A stretch of DNA of 64,000 nt from Lytechinus variegatus. Taxonomy: Eukaryota; Echinodermata; Echinoidea; Temnopleuroida; Toxopneustidae. Made by a program: the position numbers and the translations under genes. This document shows, piece by piece, positions 40,951 to 53,600 of the stretch. Every line of letters starts with the position of its first letter. Position 1 is the first letter of the stretch. Below the pieces are notes generated by a model that ran no database searches, was not told the origin of the DNA, and was given only the letters and a program-made list of their open reading frames with translations. The stretch lies in assembly GCF_018143015.1 (NCBI RefSeq), contig NC_054743.1, positions 24,427,934 to 24,491,933 on the forward strand. The letters run 5' to 3'.

Positions 40951-41044
40951 TTCGAGCGGAGTTGACCTTCTTAGAGCAACACGCTTGTGTGTTGCTGCCT
41001 CTACGTTCGTTGGTACACACTAATATTAGTAATATCGACCGGTG

Positions 41045-41282
41045 CACTGTAAAAACTGTGGTGTTAAAACTGACACCAATTGGTGTTAATAGAGGACCAA
41101 ACCCTGAGGTGTTAAAATAACACCCTAGAGATTGAACATAACACCAAAGAGTGTAAATGAACAACCATAGGTGTTGTAATAACAACTATAAGTGTAAAAC
41201 TTACACCACCAATTTAACACCGGTGTAAAATAACTGGTGTGGTCCTCTATGAACACCGGTTGACACCACAGTTTTTGCTGTG
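41045..41282. mobile_element. MITE with CACTGTAAAAACTGTGGTGT ends
   Basis: The right end is the inverse (CAGCAAAAACTGTGGTGTCAA). The interior repeats GGTGTTA and its inverse TAACACC many times (for example TTAACACCGGTGTAAA). 238 bp, no ORF. Confidence 0.8.
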
Positions 41283-41284
41283 TG

Positions 41285-42530
41285 TCAATGTTTCGTCAAA
41301 AACTTTTTATTTCATTTAGAGTATTAATTCTTTGCATCTATACCGTGTGTCTCAAAAAAAACGTATCGCTTTTGAAATGGTTGCCAAATTGAGCATATGT
41401 AATTTTATGAAGAAATGTCGATATGTATAGAAAGCTGAAGGACCAACCTTTCATATGATATGAAAAATTGGAAAAAAAAATCATGCTTCGATGAACAGTG
41501 TTCACTTAAGTTAGAGGTATGAAAATGTGCCTGCGCAGGATTTTTCCTTCCAATTTTGGCTTTTGGCTTTTTTGTAGCTTTAATACAAAATAAGGTCAAT
41601 ATGAGATATTCATGATCGATGGATCAACAGGATATTTTGAATACCTTGAATACCATTCCTTTTTCTCTGTTATTTATCAATCCCGAAACACCACCGCCCA
41701 CCCCACACACACAGCACACACACTTCCACTCCCATCTTATTGTATCATTGATCTGGTAGATGTGAACGGGATTAAGGATGATGGGAATTGGCTAAATTGA
41801 AATATTCCAAATCATAATTAACATTTTAATACGCAACCCACTGTCCTCCCCTCCCACACACACACACACACACACATACGACCATCTTCCTATCCTCTCA
41901 CCTACTCCTTCCTTTTTTATCACTTTTTATCATTTTTTTTCCATTAATAATCAAATTATTACCAGTCACTCATTTTGATCAATAAAATCAATCGATAAAT
42001 CACTGAAACATTAATTCCATCAAGCAATTGCTCAAACCAATTACCACACGAACACAAACCACACACACACACACGCACACAAACCACACACACACACGCA
42101 CGTACACACACACATACACGCGTGCGAGCACACCCCCCCCCCCGCACACACATTAGGGCAGACATGACAAAAACAAGTTAAATCTGACATCCGTTTGATA
42201 ACGATAAACTACGAGGCCAGTGAAAACACTATGGCTTGGAGGTGAAACGCCATTTCTATAGTTGGCACAAGCCCACTACGTGTGGTACGATTCTTTACAC
42301 CCCCAAGACAAAATGAAATGGGGAAGGGGGAAAGAAAGAGTGAGATTGAAAAAGCAAATACCTCGTTCAAGTTCAGATTTATTTTCCATTTCCATAATAA
42401 CTTCATTGATATTCCATCATAAATTATGCCTCGAGTGAAAAAAGGACGGAACATTGGAGAACAAAAGAAACAATAGTGTTTTTTATGTTCAAATTTACTT
42501 TATTTAATTTTCAACATAAATAAAATGGTT
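41285..42530. other. No gene seen; CA-rich simple repeats
   Basis: (CA)n runs at 41853-41876 and 42060-42150, the latter mixed with ACGCAC. The rest is AT-rich sequence without a supportable ORF. Confidence 0.6.
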
Positions 42531-42534
42531 ATTA

Positions 42535-42700
42535 TATTTGCAATCATTTATTTATTTATTTATTCATTCATTTATTCATTCAGTTTTATCTAAAATCAGG
42601 GTAGTCCTTTCAGAGCCAAAGTCCTGCTTTACAAAAGAGCCCTGTAGACATAAAAAGATTTACAAAATAAATGACATGCAATTAATATAAAATAAAATAT
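42535..42700 (-). repeat. LINE 3' tail on the minus strand
   Basis: Read on the minus strand it ends GGACTACCCTGATTTTAG...AATGAATGAATAAATAAATA, a LINE-like 3' UTR with an AAAT/AATG tail. It recalls the CCTACCCTGCAG...AAATAAATAAAT end of the LINE at 61570-63785. No coding remnant is visible next to it. Confidence 0.5.
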
Positions 42701-43736
42701 AGTACACAATCAAAATTACATGACATATCAATGATATCACCTTAAATGAATCAAAACAAAAATTAAAAGCCTTGATTAAAATCAAGACAGTTTAAACGAC
42801 GGCGAACAAAATCATAGAAATAAAGGAAATTACAAAACAGACGTGTGACTTAAATTAAACTAAGTAGAATTAATAAACAAGTTATAAAATTGACAATTTA
42901 AAAAACCAATCAAAATTATTAAAATGAAAGACATTCGCAAGTGAAACGTTTACAAACAATATTTGGGGTAGGTGCAATGTATATTTTTCATAAGTAAAAC
43001 AAAATATTATATAAAAGCAAATTATCGTTCACATTACAAAGATCTGAGAAAATGGAGGGATCCACTAAAAAAGCACATGATTGTCTGAAGTGCATGTGAG
43101 GACTATTCTAAATAATTATTGCATAATTGCATATGAAGACGGGCACAGAGCTAACAGAACATAGAACAGCATATTAGTAATATTAAAAATAGCATAATGT
43201 ATATCGACCGACTAGATTCGAATCAAGGAAATCGACATCAAATATATGCATCCAACTCAGACGAAGGTATTAATTAAAAAATAAATTCAAACATGTCAAA
43301 GCTATTCTTAAATAAATGAGCGTGCTGAGTGAAAAATTGATACGGTCTTGTTCTCTCCATTCTGATTATAATTTCCTAAGATTATATCGAATAAATTCGA
43401 ATCTAATTATAATTCATACTTTAAATACGAAAGCATAGGACTCCACTAATCCTCTGGATGCCTGCGAATTGGTCATACGATCCTGCAATCTCTAGTAATA
43501 ACCCTGTGAGTTAAACTCGACACACTATGCGATTCGCTGCGATCCGAATTTCAAATGAATTGCTATAGCATTTAGATAACAATTCTAACAAATTAAGTCT
43601 TAGCGATAAAGAGTTCAAAATTCAGAGTTCAGAATGGTGGTAATAGTGAATTCGAAATTAAGTCTAGTTCGAGTCTCCATGTAGAAGTAAATGCATATTC
43701 AAAAATCATGTCGCATCGGATCGCATAGTATATGTT
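42701..43736. other. AT-rich region, no gene seen
   Basis: No supportable frames. Two phrases, CGAATTTCAAATGAATTG and TTCGAATCTAATTATAATTC, recall each other only weakly. Confidence 0.5.
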
Positions 43737-43866
43737 GGGTCCCGTAACACAACGGTTAGCGATTGATCGTACGCTTAATTTTCACGATTGATTGTACATT
43801 GTAGTCAATACAATCAATCGTAGAAAATGTTTTACGATCATTGCTAAGCTTTGTGTTACGGGCTCC
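43737..43866. mobile_element. MITE with CCCGTAACACAA ends, copy 2
   Basis: Left CCCGTAACACAACGGTTAGC, right AAGCTTTGTGTTACGGG. Inner inverted repeat CACGATTGATTGTAC / CAATACAATCAATCGTAG. About 130 bp, same orientation as 20184-20309. Confidence 0.75.
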
Positions 43867-43989
43867 TGGTCTTAATAGGTCGAATTTCAAGTTCGTCGTA
43901 TATTTCCGAGTTTAAATTAATAATTCATTGTTATGTTTAACATTTATTTATTTATATATTTGACCTTTTTTTGCTTGTCTTTTTTTTTT

Positions 43990-44180
43990 TTTTGGGGGGG
44001 GGGCGATTTTGCCATTGGCGGCGGAAGCCCCAAAATTTAGGGGGTGGTCACCTGAAATTTTTGGATGGACACAGGTAAAAAATTGGACAAGCGCCCCAAA
44101 AACAGATTATCAAGCTAAATTTTAGGAGTGGCTAACCAAAAATTTCCGCCGCCTATGGATTTTGCCCCCCCCCCCCGTCG
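43990..44180. mobile_element. Inverted-end element with CGGCGGAA arms
   Basis: GGGGGGGCGATTTTGCC, ATTGGCGGCGGAA at the left; TTCCGCCGCCTATGGATTTT then GCCCCCCC at the right. Each arm also has a related GGGGTGGTCACC / GGAGTGGCTAACC phrase. Confidence 0.6.
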
Positions 44181-44477
44181 AACATCCTAGGTACGCTATT
44201 GCCCCCATTCGAAAATAAGTTGAGTGCCCCCCCCCCTCCCAGGGAATCAGTGCTGGCCGCACAGACACCTTGTTAGCCTAACAACATGAACAAAGCGCTA
44301 ACAGTATAAGCCCAGTCATAGCTATTGCATAGTGAAGTCAAAACATTTATTTCAATGTGTTAGTAATGCATTGTTGTGACATAAGGCATCTAAGTCACAT
44401 TACCGGTTGTAACAGGCCTTCTGCTAGCACTAACAACGTTTCTGTGCAATCAGTACAGGTAAAAAACTTGAAGAATG

Positions 44478-44652
44478 TCATTCTTTGGTAGCCATTATGG
44501 TAATTTGTTCCATTCTCCCCGTTGCACTTGATAAACATTACCAGACTTTTTTGGAGTGACGTCACACGCCCATTTGTACACGTCATCGATGAATTCTTCT
44601 TGGTGTTCCACAGGGATGTACTTTATCGGATAAAATAAGCAGCGTATTTGTT
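44478..44652 (-). CDS. Gene 4 exon 4 (frameshifted)
   Basis: Acceptor GTACAG before AACAAATACGC. It encodes QIRCLFYPIKYIPVEHQEEF and DDVYKWACDVTPKKSGNVYQ, then loses the family frame at a one-base deletion at about 44522-44528. The in-frame stop is at 44495-44497; the ancestral stop is at 44478-44480. Confidence 0.82.
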
Positions 44653-47600
44653 CTGTACGGTGAAAAAATTGAATGCAGAACAATTCAAAGAATCATATTG
44701 ATCTACCTTTCCTACTTATTATCGTCACAACTACAACGAACAAGTATTATGACTATACAAGAAGCAATACTACTACTACTACTAAAATATCAAAATAATA
44801 ATAATAATGAATATATTAAACAGCAATAGTGTTGATGGTGATGATAAAAAATATAGTGATAATGATGATGATGACAACAATAATAATAATAATGATGATA
44901 ATAATATTGATAAGAATATATTATTTGTATATTATATAAAAGTATTATTTAGCTTCAAACTAAAATGCATCCGGGTTCCTATCCTACATTATCACTTGAT
45001 CGCCCCCCCCAATCTGGGTCAAATATTTTGCTGAACTTACTTTTGACGTCACTTTCATTCCATTCAACCCAAGGGGAATGCTTCACCTCCGAACGTCTAA
45101 TGGTGAATCCTACTGATCCCATAAGGTCCAGAAAGCTCTCAGTACTTCTTGTTGGAAACACCTCGTAGTCGCAATTCTTGACACAAATGTCGTGACAAAA
45201 AAAAACCGACCGCGCAACAATGATTAGCTGAAACAAAGCACTACTATTGTAAATTCCTTCTGCCATAAATTCATACTCTTCTTTACGCTACGCATTTATC
45301 CCGGGAGGGGGGGGAGTCAAATATATTGCTGTACACATGCATGACCAAATTATTTCCTAACACCCCTTAACGAGTTTTTTCTCTGTGTGGAAATAATCCC
45401 CTAAACAATTTTGCCCCTAAACAAGTAGTCGCCAGGATATGACCTCTGTTTTCCCTCATCTCACATGATGTAATGCTAGTTTGCCTTTATAGTCCGGCAG
45501 CCAAGGGGGGTAAGGTTGCATTGGAATGTCATAGTTTTTTTACTGATTTTGACTGGTGAGACCTTCTATTTGAAGAATCTACATGCTGGAGCTCTGTCAG
45601 CATTGAGCAATTTGAGATATACGCGAAAATCCGAAATGGCGCCGGCAGCCATCTGGGATTTTCTGTTTACTCACTTTAGCATACCTAGAAGTTTAGAAAC
45701 TTGGAATTTACAGGTTTTAGGGGGCGGAGAATCCAAATCTGAAGTTATTCTTGGGAAAAAACAATGCATTGATGTCAAAATATACAGATAGCGGCCATTT
45801 TCCAAGATGGCCGCCATATAACATGTATTATATTGTTTATTTCCTGTATAGGGTACTTAGAATTTTCAAAACATGTAATATACTGGTTTTAGGGGATGGA
45901 GAGTCCAAATCTGAGGTTTATTTGAGGATATAACCATGCTTTGATGTCGAAATATACAAGTAGGGGCCATTTTCCAAGATGGCCGCCATATAACATGTAT
46001 TATATTGTTTATTTCCTGTATAGGGTACTTAGAATTCTCAAAACATGTAATATACTGGTTTTAGGGGATGGAGAGTCCAAATCTGAGGTTTATTTGAGGA
46101 TATAACCATGCTTTGATGTCGAAATATACAAGTAACGGCCATTTTCCAAGATGGCCGCCATATAACATGTATTATATTGTTTATTTCCTGTATAGGGTAC
46201 TTAAAATTTTCAAAACATGTAATATACTGGTTTTAGGGGATGGAGAGTCCAAATCTGAGGTTAATTTTGGGATATAACCATGCTTCGATGTCGAAATATA
46301 CAAATAGTGGCCATTTTCCAAGATGGCCGCCATATTACATAAATTATATTGTTTATTTCTTGTATAGGGTACCTAGAATTTTCAAAACATGGAATCTACT
46401 GGTTTTAGGGGATGGATAGTCCAAATCTGAGGTTTATTTGAGGATATAACCATGCTTTGATGCCGAAATATACAAGTAAGGGCCATTTTCCAAGATGGCC
46501 GCATATAACATGTATTATATTGTTTATTTCCTGTATAGGGTACTTAAAATTCTCAAAACATGTAATATATACTTGTTTTAGGGAATGGAGAGTCCAAATC
46601 TGAGGTTTATTTGAGGATATAACCATGCTTCGATGTCGAAATATACAAGTAGCGGCCATTTTCCAAGATGGCCGCCATATAACATGTATTATATTGTTTA
46701 TTTCCTGTATAGGGTACTTAGAATTTTCAAAACATGTAATATACTGGTTTTAGGGGATGGAGAGTCCAAATCTGAGGTTTATTTGGGGATATAACCATGC
46801 TTTGATGTCGAAATATACAAGTAGCGGCCATTTTCCAAGATGGCTGCCATATAACATGCATTATATTGTTTATTTCCTGTATAGGGTACCTAGAATTCTC
46901 AAAACATGGAATATACTGGTTTTAGGGGATGGAGAGTCCAAATCTGAGGTTTGTTTGGGGATATGACCATGCTTTGGTGTCGAAACATACAAATAGCAGC
47001 CATTTTCCAAGATGGCTGCCATAGAACATGCATTATATTGTTCACTTACTTTAGCATACGTGCAATTTTCAAGCCTTGGAATATGAAGATTTCGGGGGAT
47101 GGAAAATCCAAACCTGATGGTGTTTAAGGAATGTGATCATGTTTTGCTCTCAAAATATAAATAGCGGCCATTTTCCAAGATTTCCGCCTTGGAATATGCA
47201 CTATTTCGTTTACTTACGAACCTATAATTTTCAAAACATGGAATATAATGGTTTTAGGGGCCAGAGAGTAAAAATCTGTGGTTATTTTGAGGAGAGGACC
47301 ATGCGTTGATGTCAAAATGTACAAATATATGAAGAAGATGGCCACCATAGAACAAGTATTACAGTAGGCCTACCGTAATTATATACAAGCAGATTCCTTA
47401 TTTATCAGTCATTTTCTTTTTTCTTTTTGGACTAGGTGGAAGGATTAGGATAATGAACAATATTTAGACTTCAATTGAATGAGGCAGTAATTGAAATATC
47501 AAGATTAAGTGCAAAAAGTAGGATATCTTAGTTGTTATCGCTACATGTATGATGAGGCATATTAATCATCTGAATCATTTCCAAATTATATCTCTTGAAT

Positions 47601-50600
47601 GACTATTTTGATGGTTGTATGGTTTTTACATATATCACTGTGATGATGCAATATAATAATAATTACTCCTTAAGATAACTTAGAGTAACCTAAAGTATAT
47701 GGGAAGGGGTGGGCTGTTTATCCTCTTCTGAAGTAATGGCTTGACCTTGACAAAACAATCTTTTAATCCTCCTGAAGTGATTACCACATTGCCAAATCTG
47801 CTGTAATTTAGTTTCAAATGCTTGATTATTTTGCATATCACTGCAACTATACAGTTAAATATTACATATGCATTGCACAGACACTGTTGTCGAAACAGGA
47901 TTAGACTTGTATGCTGAAAGAAAATGCTTGAAACAACTGACTGTCTTCATTTGAGAATATAAAAAAGGAAAAATCATGTTTCAATATTAATCTCCATTTA
48001 CGGGACCACTGAAAACATCTCTGATTTGGCCACTAGCAATGAGCCAATTGAAAGCTCTAGTTTACTCAGTTCACGTATGGCATCATCACGTCAGCAACAC
48101 TGATTCCTATCGACTGCAGCCCTGAATTATTTCTTAGGACTTTCAACACCAATAATGAAAAACGCCCAAACTGTATTATCTAGTCAATTACTTGGTACCA
48201 TCAGGCTGTATTGCACTATGAAGAGCATGAAGCGTTCTCCTGTAGCTCTTTTCCAGACAGTAGCCTAAACACAACGGCTTACCATATCTAGCACTCAACT
48301 GATTCCTTTATGTAGGCAAGATATCTTTACCTCTCGAACTTCTTTGTTAATTGAGGAACTATGTAATGAGCACAGACAGAGCAAGCAATCACCACACAGC
48401 CCCTAACATGATGTCTCTCAGCCGGTGGAAAATCTGAAGTCCTGGGATATTGACCCCGCTGCTGAATGGCCAGCAAAGACAGACAACTTAAGGTGACACC
48501 TGCATCAAGATGAGACCTACAGAGTGTTATCCAGGACAAGGAAGTATGAGGTTGGCATGCCATGGAAAAGAGTGGTGCAATGTCAAAAGGCTGATGGTCA
48601 ACAGATCGCAAAGTGGGGCCTCCTGACAGAACCTTAGCGTTTCTTTAGCTATTAAAGTGGGGAAAAGGAGAATGTTGAGCTAAGTTTCCACAAGGGCCTG
48701 CAAAGGTCGGGACCCTGCTAGTAATTTTGTGGCTGAATCATAATTACACATCGGGAGCAGTTAAGTAAAAAAATCTCCTTGCCCAGAATGGCGATGAGGA
48801 ATATTTACAAGTATGTTTCGACATCAAAGCATGGTCATATCCCCAAACAACCTTAGATTTGGACTCTCCATCCCCTAAAATCAGTATATTCCATGTTTTG
48901 AAAAATTCTAGGTACCCTATACAGGAAATAAACAATATAATGCATGTACGTATATGGCGGCCATCTTAAAAAATGGCCGCTACTTGTATATTTTGATATC
49001 AAAGCATGGTTAAATCCCCAAATAAACCTCAGATTTGGACTCTCCATCCCCTAAAACCAGTATATTCCATGTTTTGAAAATTCTATAGGAACCCTATGCA
49101 GGAAATAAACAATATAATGCATGTACGTATATGGCGGCCATCTTGGAAAATGGACGTTGTTTGTATATTTCGACATCGAAGCATGATTATATCCCCCAAA
49201 ATAACCTCAGATTTGGACTCTCCATCCCTAAAACCAGTATATTCCATGTTTTGAAAATTCTAGGTACCCTATACAAGAAATAAACAATATAATTCATGTA
49301 ATATGGCGGCCATCTTGGAAAATGGCCACTATTTGTATATTTCGACATCGAAGCATGGTTATATCCCAAAATTAACCTCAGATATGGACTCTCCATCCCC
49401 TTTAACCAGTATATTCCATGTTTTGAAAATTCTAGGTATCCTATACAGGAAATAAACAATATAATGCATGTTATATGGCGGCCATCTTGAAAAATGGCCG
49501 CTATCTGTATATTTTGACATCAATGCATGTTTTTTTCCTCAAAATAACTTCAAATTTGAATTCTCCGCCCCCTAAAACCTTTAACTCCCAAGTTTTTAAA
49601 CATCTTGGTATGCTAAAGTGAGTAAACAGAAAATCCAAGATGGCTGCCGGCGGCCATTTTGGATTTTCGCGTATATCTCAAATTGCTCAATGCTGACAGA
49701 GCTCCAGCGTGTAGATTCTTCAAATAGAAGGTCTCACCAGTCAAAATCAGTCAAAAAAAATATGACATTCCAATGCAACCTTACCCCCCAAATCAGGGTT
49801 TGGCTGCCGGACTATTAACCAGTTTGTATATCAAGGCTTGGGGATAACTTGTATACCTAAACCTGGAGATAAAACATACCCAAAACACGTTTGGCTAGTC
49901 TTTAAAAAAAGCTTCGGTAAAAAATACCCTAAATATGTTTGACCCCGCGATTGACCATTGACCAGCCTTTCAAAACCAACCTGTTTTTTCTTGAAAATCG
50001 GTGTTTTTTATACCCTTAAGTTAACGAGTGCACGCGCGGCCTGCGTCCAAAACTGAAAAAAAAGACTCCTTTAAACGCATTTTTTCGGTCATGCATGTGT
50101 ACAGCAATATATTTAGCTGCCCCCCGGGGATTTTTATTCCTAAAATCTCACTTTGAGGTACCATGCCTTGGCAACAATTTGTAGATATTCGTCTTTCAGG
50201 CAATGATACAAAAGCATATTCCTAGTAGAAGAAGTTAGAATATGAGATGAAGTAAATTGCAACAGGAGAAAAATGCAAATAAGAGATTGCTTCGCTTGCT
50301 CTTGACAATGTTCTTATTTTAACTCCTATGAGCCGAGTGCCATCATAAATGTTACCAGCTGTAGTCGGCCTTGCGTGTTTTGGATTAAGTACATGCACTG
50401 GTAGGATGCCAAATTTGTTTACCTCGAAGTGGCACAGACCACGGGAATCAAGGGGGGGGGGGGAGTAACGACACGCCCCCTGTTGCCGAATTATCGGAAT
50501 ATAAAATATTGTAATCATTCATTTTGATCACAATTAAATAATTTCCTAAACATTGTATGATTTATACATGTATATCTACCTGTAGATATTGACACCATTT

Positions 50601-53600
50601 TGGATGTTTTCGAATCCATGAGTCCCATGTCTCACCGTAGGAACTCCATTCCGAAAAGAGCTCCCCATGTGCAACGAAGTTAAGAAGAAATATACCCCCT
50701 GGTTTTAGACACTGGTAGACATTCTTCAACACATTCTCCTTGTCAGAACACCAATGCAGAGTACACAGGCTAAGGATTTTGTTGAACTTATCCCACCAGT
50801 TGTTGAGATGAGAACCAAACGTCTGCGCGTCTTCTTTAAAGAATCGTATATTGGGCCCTGAGTTTTCAATCCTAGCGAATTCTATCATCCCATGAGAGAT
50901 ATCTAAGCCTGCACATAAAATGGAAATACAAATAGAACAGCGTCCCAAAGGTAAGTATGTTCACCATCAGAGAGGGACAGTACGGTGCGAAACAAGGAAA
51001 AGGACACCATGTAGTCGATTTGACATTTTCCGAACCTAGAAATGTTCTTTCCGATGAAGTTTTTTTCTTGATTCGTGTTCCTATGAGGTCCAAGAACAAA
51101 TTCAGCTTGGTTGCCAAAAGTTGCCGTTTGGGCAATTTTGCTAATTTGCATAATCCAAAATGGCCGCCAGATGCCATCTTGAAAACCTAACTTTTGAACC
51201 CCTGTCCACAAAATGATGAGTAATGACTCGTTTTAGGGGTTTAGAGATGTGTAGAACTGATTTCTGTAATCATTTTTGCAATATAAGGTCATCTTCAGGT
51301 CAAATCCAAGATGGCCGCCATATGCAATCTTGAAAAATTGACTTGTGTTCCCCTTGCCCCAGAATGACGAGTAATACCTCTATTTAGGGGTTTTGGGGTG
51401 TGCAGAATCCATTTCTGTTTTCTATTTTGCAATATAATATCTTCAGGTCAAATCCAAGATGGCCGCCATATGACGCCATCTTGAAATATCAATTGTTGAA
51501 CCCTTTGCCCCAGAATCATGAATAATAACTCTATTCATGAGTCATTAGGTATGTTGATTTAATTCATGTAGTTATTTTGCACAAAAGATAATCTTCAGAT
51601 CAAATCCAAGATGGCCGCCAACCGACATCTTGAAAAATTACTGTCTGAGGCTTATACGTGTTAGAACTAATGTAAAGGGATTTCAGTAAGAATACTAATT
51701 TCTTTTATTAATTCTCAAGTTCATTTCAACATTAATTGCTCAACTTAGAATGAATCCTCTTTAGGTTTGGGCTATCCATTTCGAGTGTATTTTTTTAAGG
51801 TCCATTCATACCTTTGTACTGAAGAGGCTTTCAGGGTCTTATTTCAATTTGAAAGTGTTTATCAATATTATTTTTCTAAATCAATGTGTCCAATGATTGG
51901 TAGGCATCAGTTCGCCTTAAAAGACGGTGGTGTAGCGCTAGGCCTTACATTTTCGAGAGTGACTATAGAGCTCCACTCTAGAGTGGCAGTCTCTAGAGCA
52001 AATTTTTACAGATGAAGGAGGATGGCGCTGAGACACGTTTATATAGAGATGCTGCCCTAGCCTTCCTCCTAGGCCTTTGGTCTGCCAATTTAGCATTCCG
52101 ATTATTTTCTGACGTCTTGACCCCTGTACTTAGTAGCTCTCCATAGAATGGATGGCGACTATCATCTACACCTTCATAAGTGTTAGTGTCTATGCCGGCA
52201 AGTTTTATGTCATATTTGCATGTATCTTTAAAACGGAGGTGTGATCTATCGATGGGGTGAGACCAATCACACAGCTTACCTTACCTTGGCGAATCCAAGA
52301 AGGGATTCGCCAAGGTTTCATGGGGCAAACATGCCCCAACCACCTGAGGTGCCTTTGACTAAGGAGCGAGAATAAGCTTTTGATGCCAGAACGTACGCTG
52401 AAGGGCCTCTGTATTTTTCACTTTGTCCTGCCATTTAACGTGCATGATACGTCCGAGGCAGCTGACATGGAAGGTGTTTAGCCACTTTTCTTGGTCGGCG
52501 TACGTTTTCCAGGACTTCCGTGCAGGAGCTTGGCCATGACTGTGACAGATTTTACAATCCTGATGCTTATATGCTTGTCCTGTGAAAGGGGACAAGAGAC
52601 ATATAGTCGGTCCAAGGTAGGTGAGGAGTCCACCATAACCAGACGAGTGTGTGCTGTTGATATACATATCTGGAGGACAGTCGGTGTCTTGAGTCTATCA
52701 GGATTTCTGACTGTCTCAAAGTCTGATGGATGGTCCAAACCCCTTACATGCACAAGACAGGCAGCTGTTATGTATGACTAGGTCTTGTACTTCCACTTCT
52801 TGAGAGGCAGGGGCGACATCGTTTCCGTAAAACATTTCACGAATGAGAACAATCCTGACCGTGGAACAGTCTTGGGGAGCCTATCTTCTGCAGGAGGCTA
52901 AAGAGTGCACTCCTGCTGACCAAGTCAATGGCTCTTGTCAGGAGGAAAAGTCCAATAATAATTATAAAGGAAGTTAATAGTTAAATCAATTTTTTTGAAA
53001 AAAAATACGGAGAAATCACTTTTTAATTCAAATAATACTTTAAAGTCATTTCACTGGAAAAGTATGGTTGCACAGAAATAAAAAAGGGATCAAAACTCCC
53101 GAAATCATAGCCCAAACCTTGAATGGTTTAATTCTAAAGTAAGCGGTTAATGACGAAATCTATCAACCATCTGACCATCTTAGACATGACTTGACCTCGA
53201 ACTAAAAATGGAGTGATTAAAAGAAATGAATCATTCTCACTGAAATCCCCTTACATGAGCTCCAATACATAACAACAACCTTATTAGGGACAGCACTTCT
53301 TCAAGGTTCAATAGTCTCGGAAGTAGTTTTTTTTTCTTAATATGGCGTTTAGTGGTCATGTTGGATTATTTTGACCTGGAGATGATCCTACATTGCAAAA
53401 TTATGAACAGAAATTGAATAAACATACCAAATAACTCACGAAAAGAGGGATATTATTCATGATTCTGGGACAAAAACTTGAGAATTAATAAAAGAAATGA
53501 GTATCTTACTGAAATCTCTTTACATTAGTTCTAACACGTATAAGCCTCAGACAGTAATTTTTCAAGATGGCGGTTGGCGGCCATCTTGGATTTTATCTGA

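Larger units (their letters stand above)
37508..41019. mobile_element. Candidate 3.5-kb element with about 60-bp inverted ends
   Basis: 37508-37569 (ACACACCAACGAACGTAGAG, then GTGTTGCTCTAAGGAAGGTC) is closely repeated in inverse orientation at 40960-41019. The DNA between holds a LINE fragment (37795-38740), a CTAG-rich stretch and about 0.9 kb AT-rich sequence. No transposase is visible, so it may be a non-autonomous element or two inverted copies of a small repeat. Confidence 0.6.
45489..49817. mobile_element. Foldback element FB1 (4.3 kb) in intron 2 of gene 4
   Basis: Termini TAGTCCGGCAGCCAA at the left and TTTGGCTGCCGGACTA at the right, with TTA on both sides as a possible 3-bp target duplication. 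The ends continue as inverted sequence for about 250 bp (GGTGAGACCTTCTATTTGAA, GAGCTCTGTCAGCATTGAGC), then pass into 172-bp tandem arrays, about 10 units left and about 5 right in opposite orientation. The centre (47350-48750) is single-copy, with no recognisable transposase; a 94-codon minus frame at 48327-48611 is unidentified. The architecture (complex arms made of tandem repeats) is like foldback elements and the TU elements described in sea urchins. Confidence 0.85.

Noticed and set aside
48327-48611. 94-codon minus-strand frame in the core of FB1
   Set aside because: No recognisable transposase or other motif; could not be supported as a gene, though the core deserves a profile search.
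45516-49459. Repeated frames such as those with YLEFSKHGIYWL or GWRVQI-like wording
   Set aside because: Translations of the 172-bp FB1 repeat unit; the units shift frame and carry stops.
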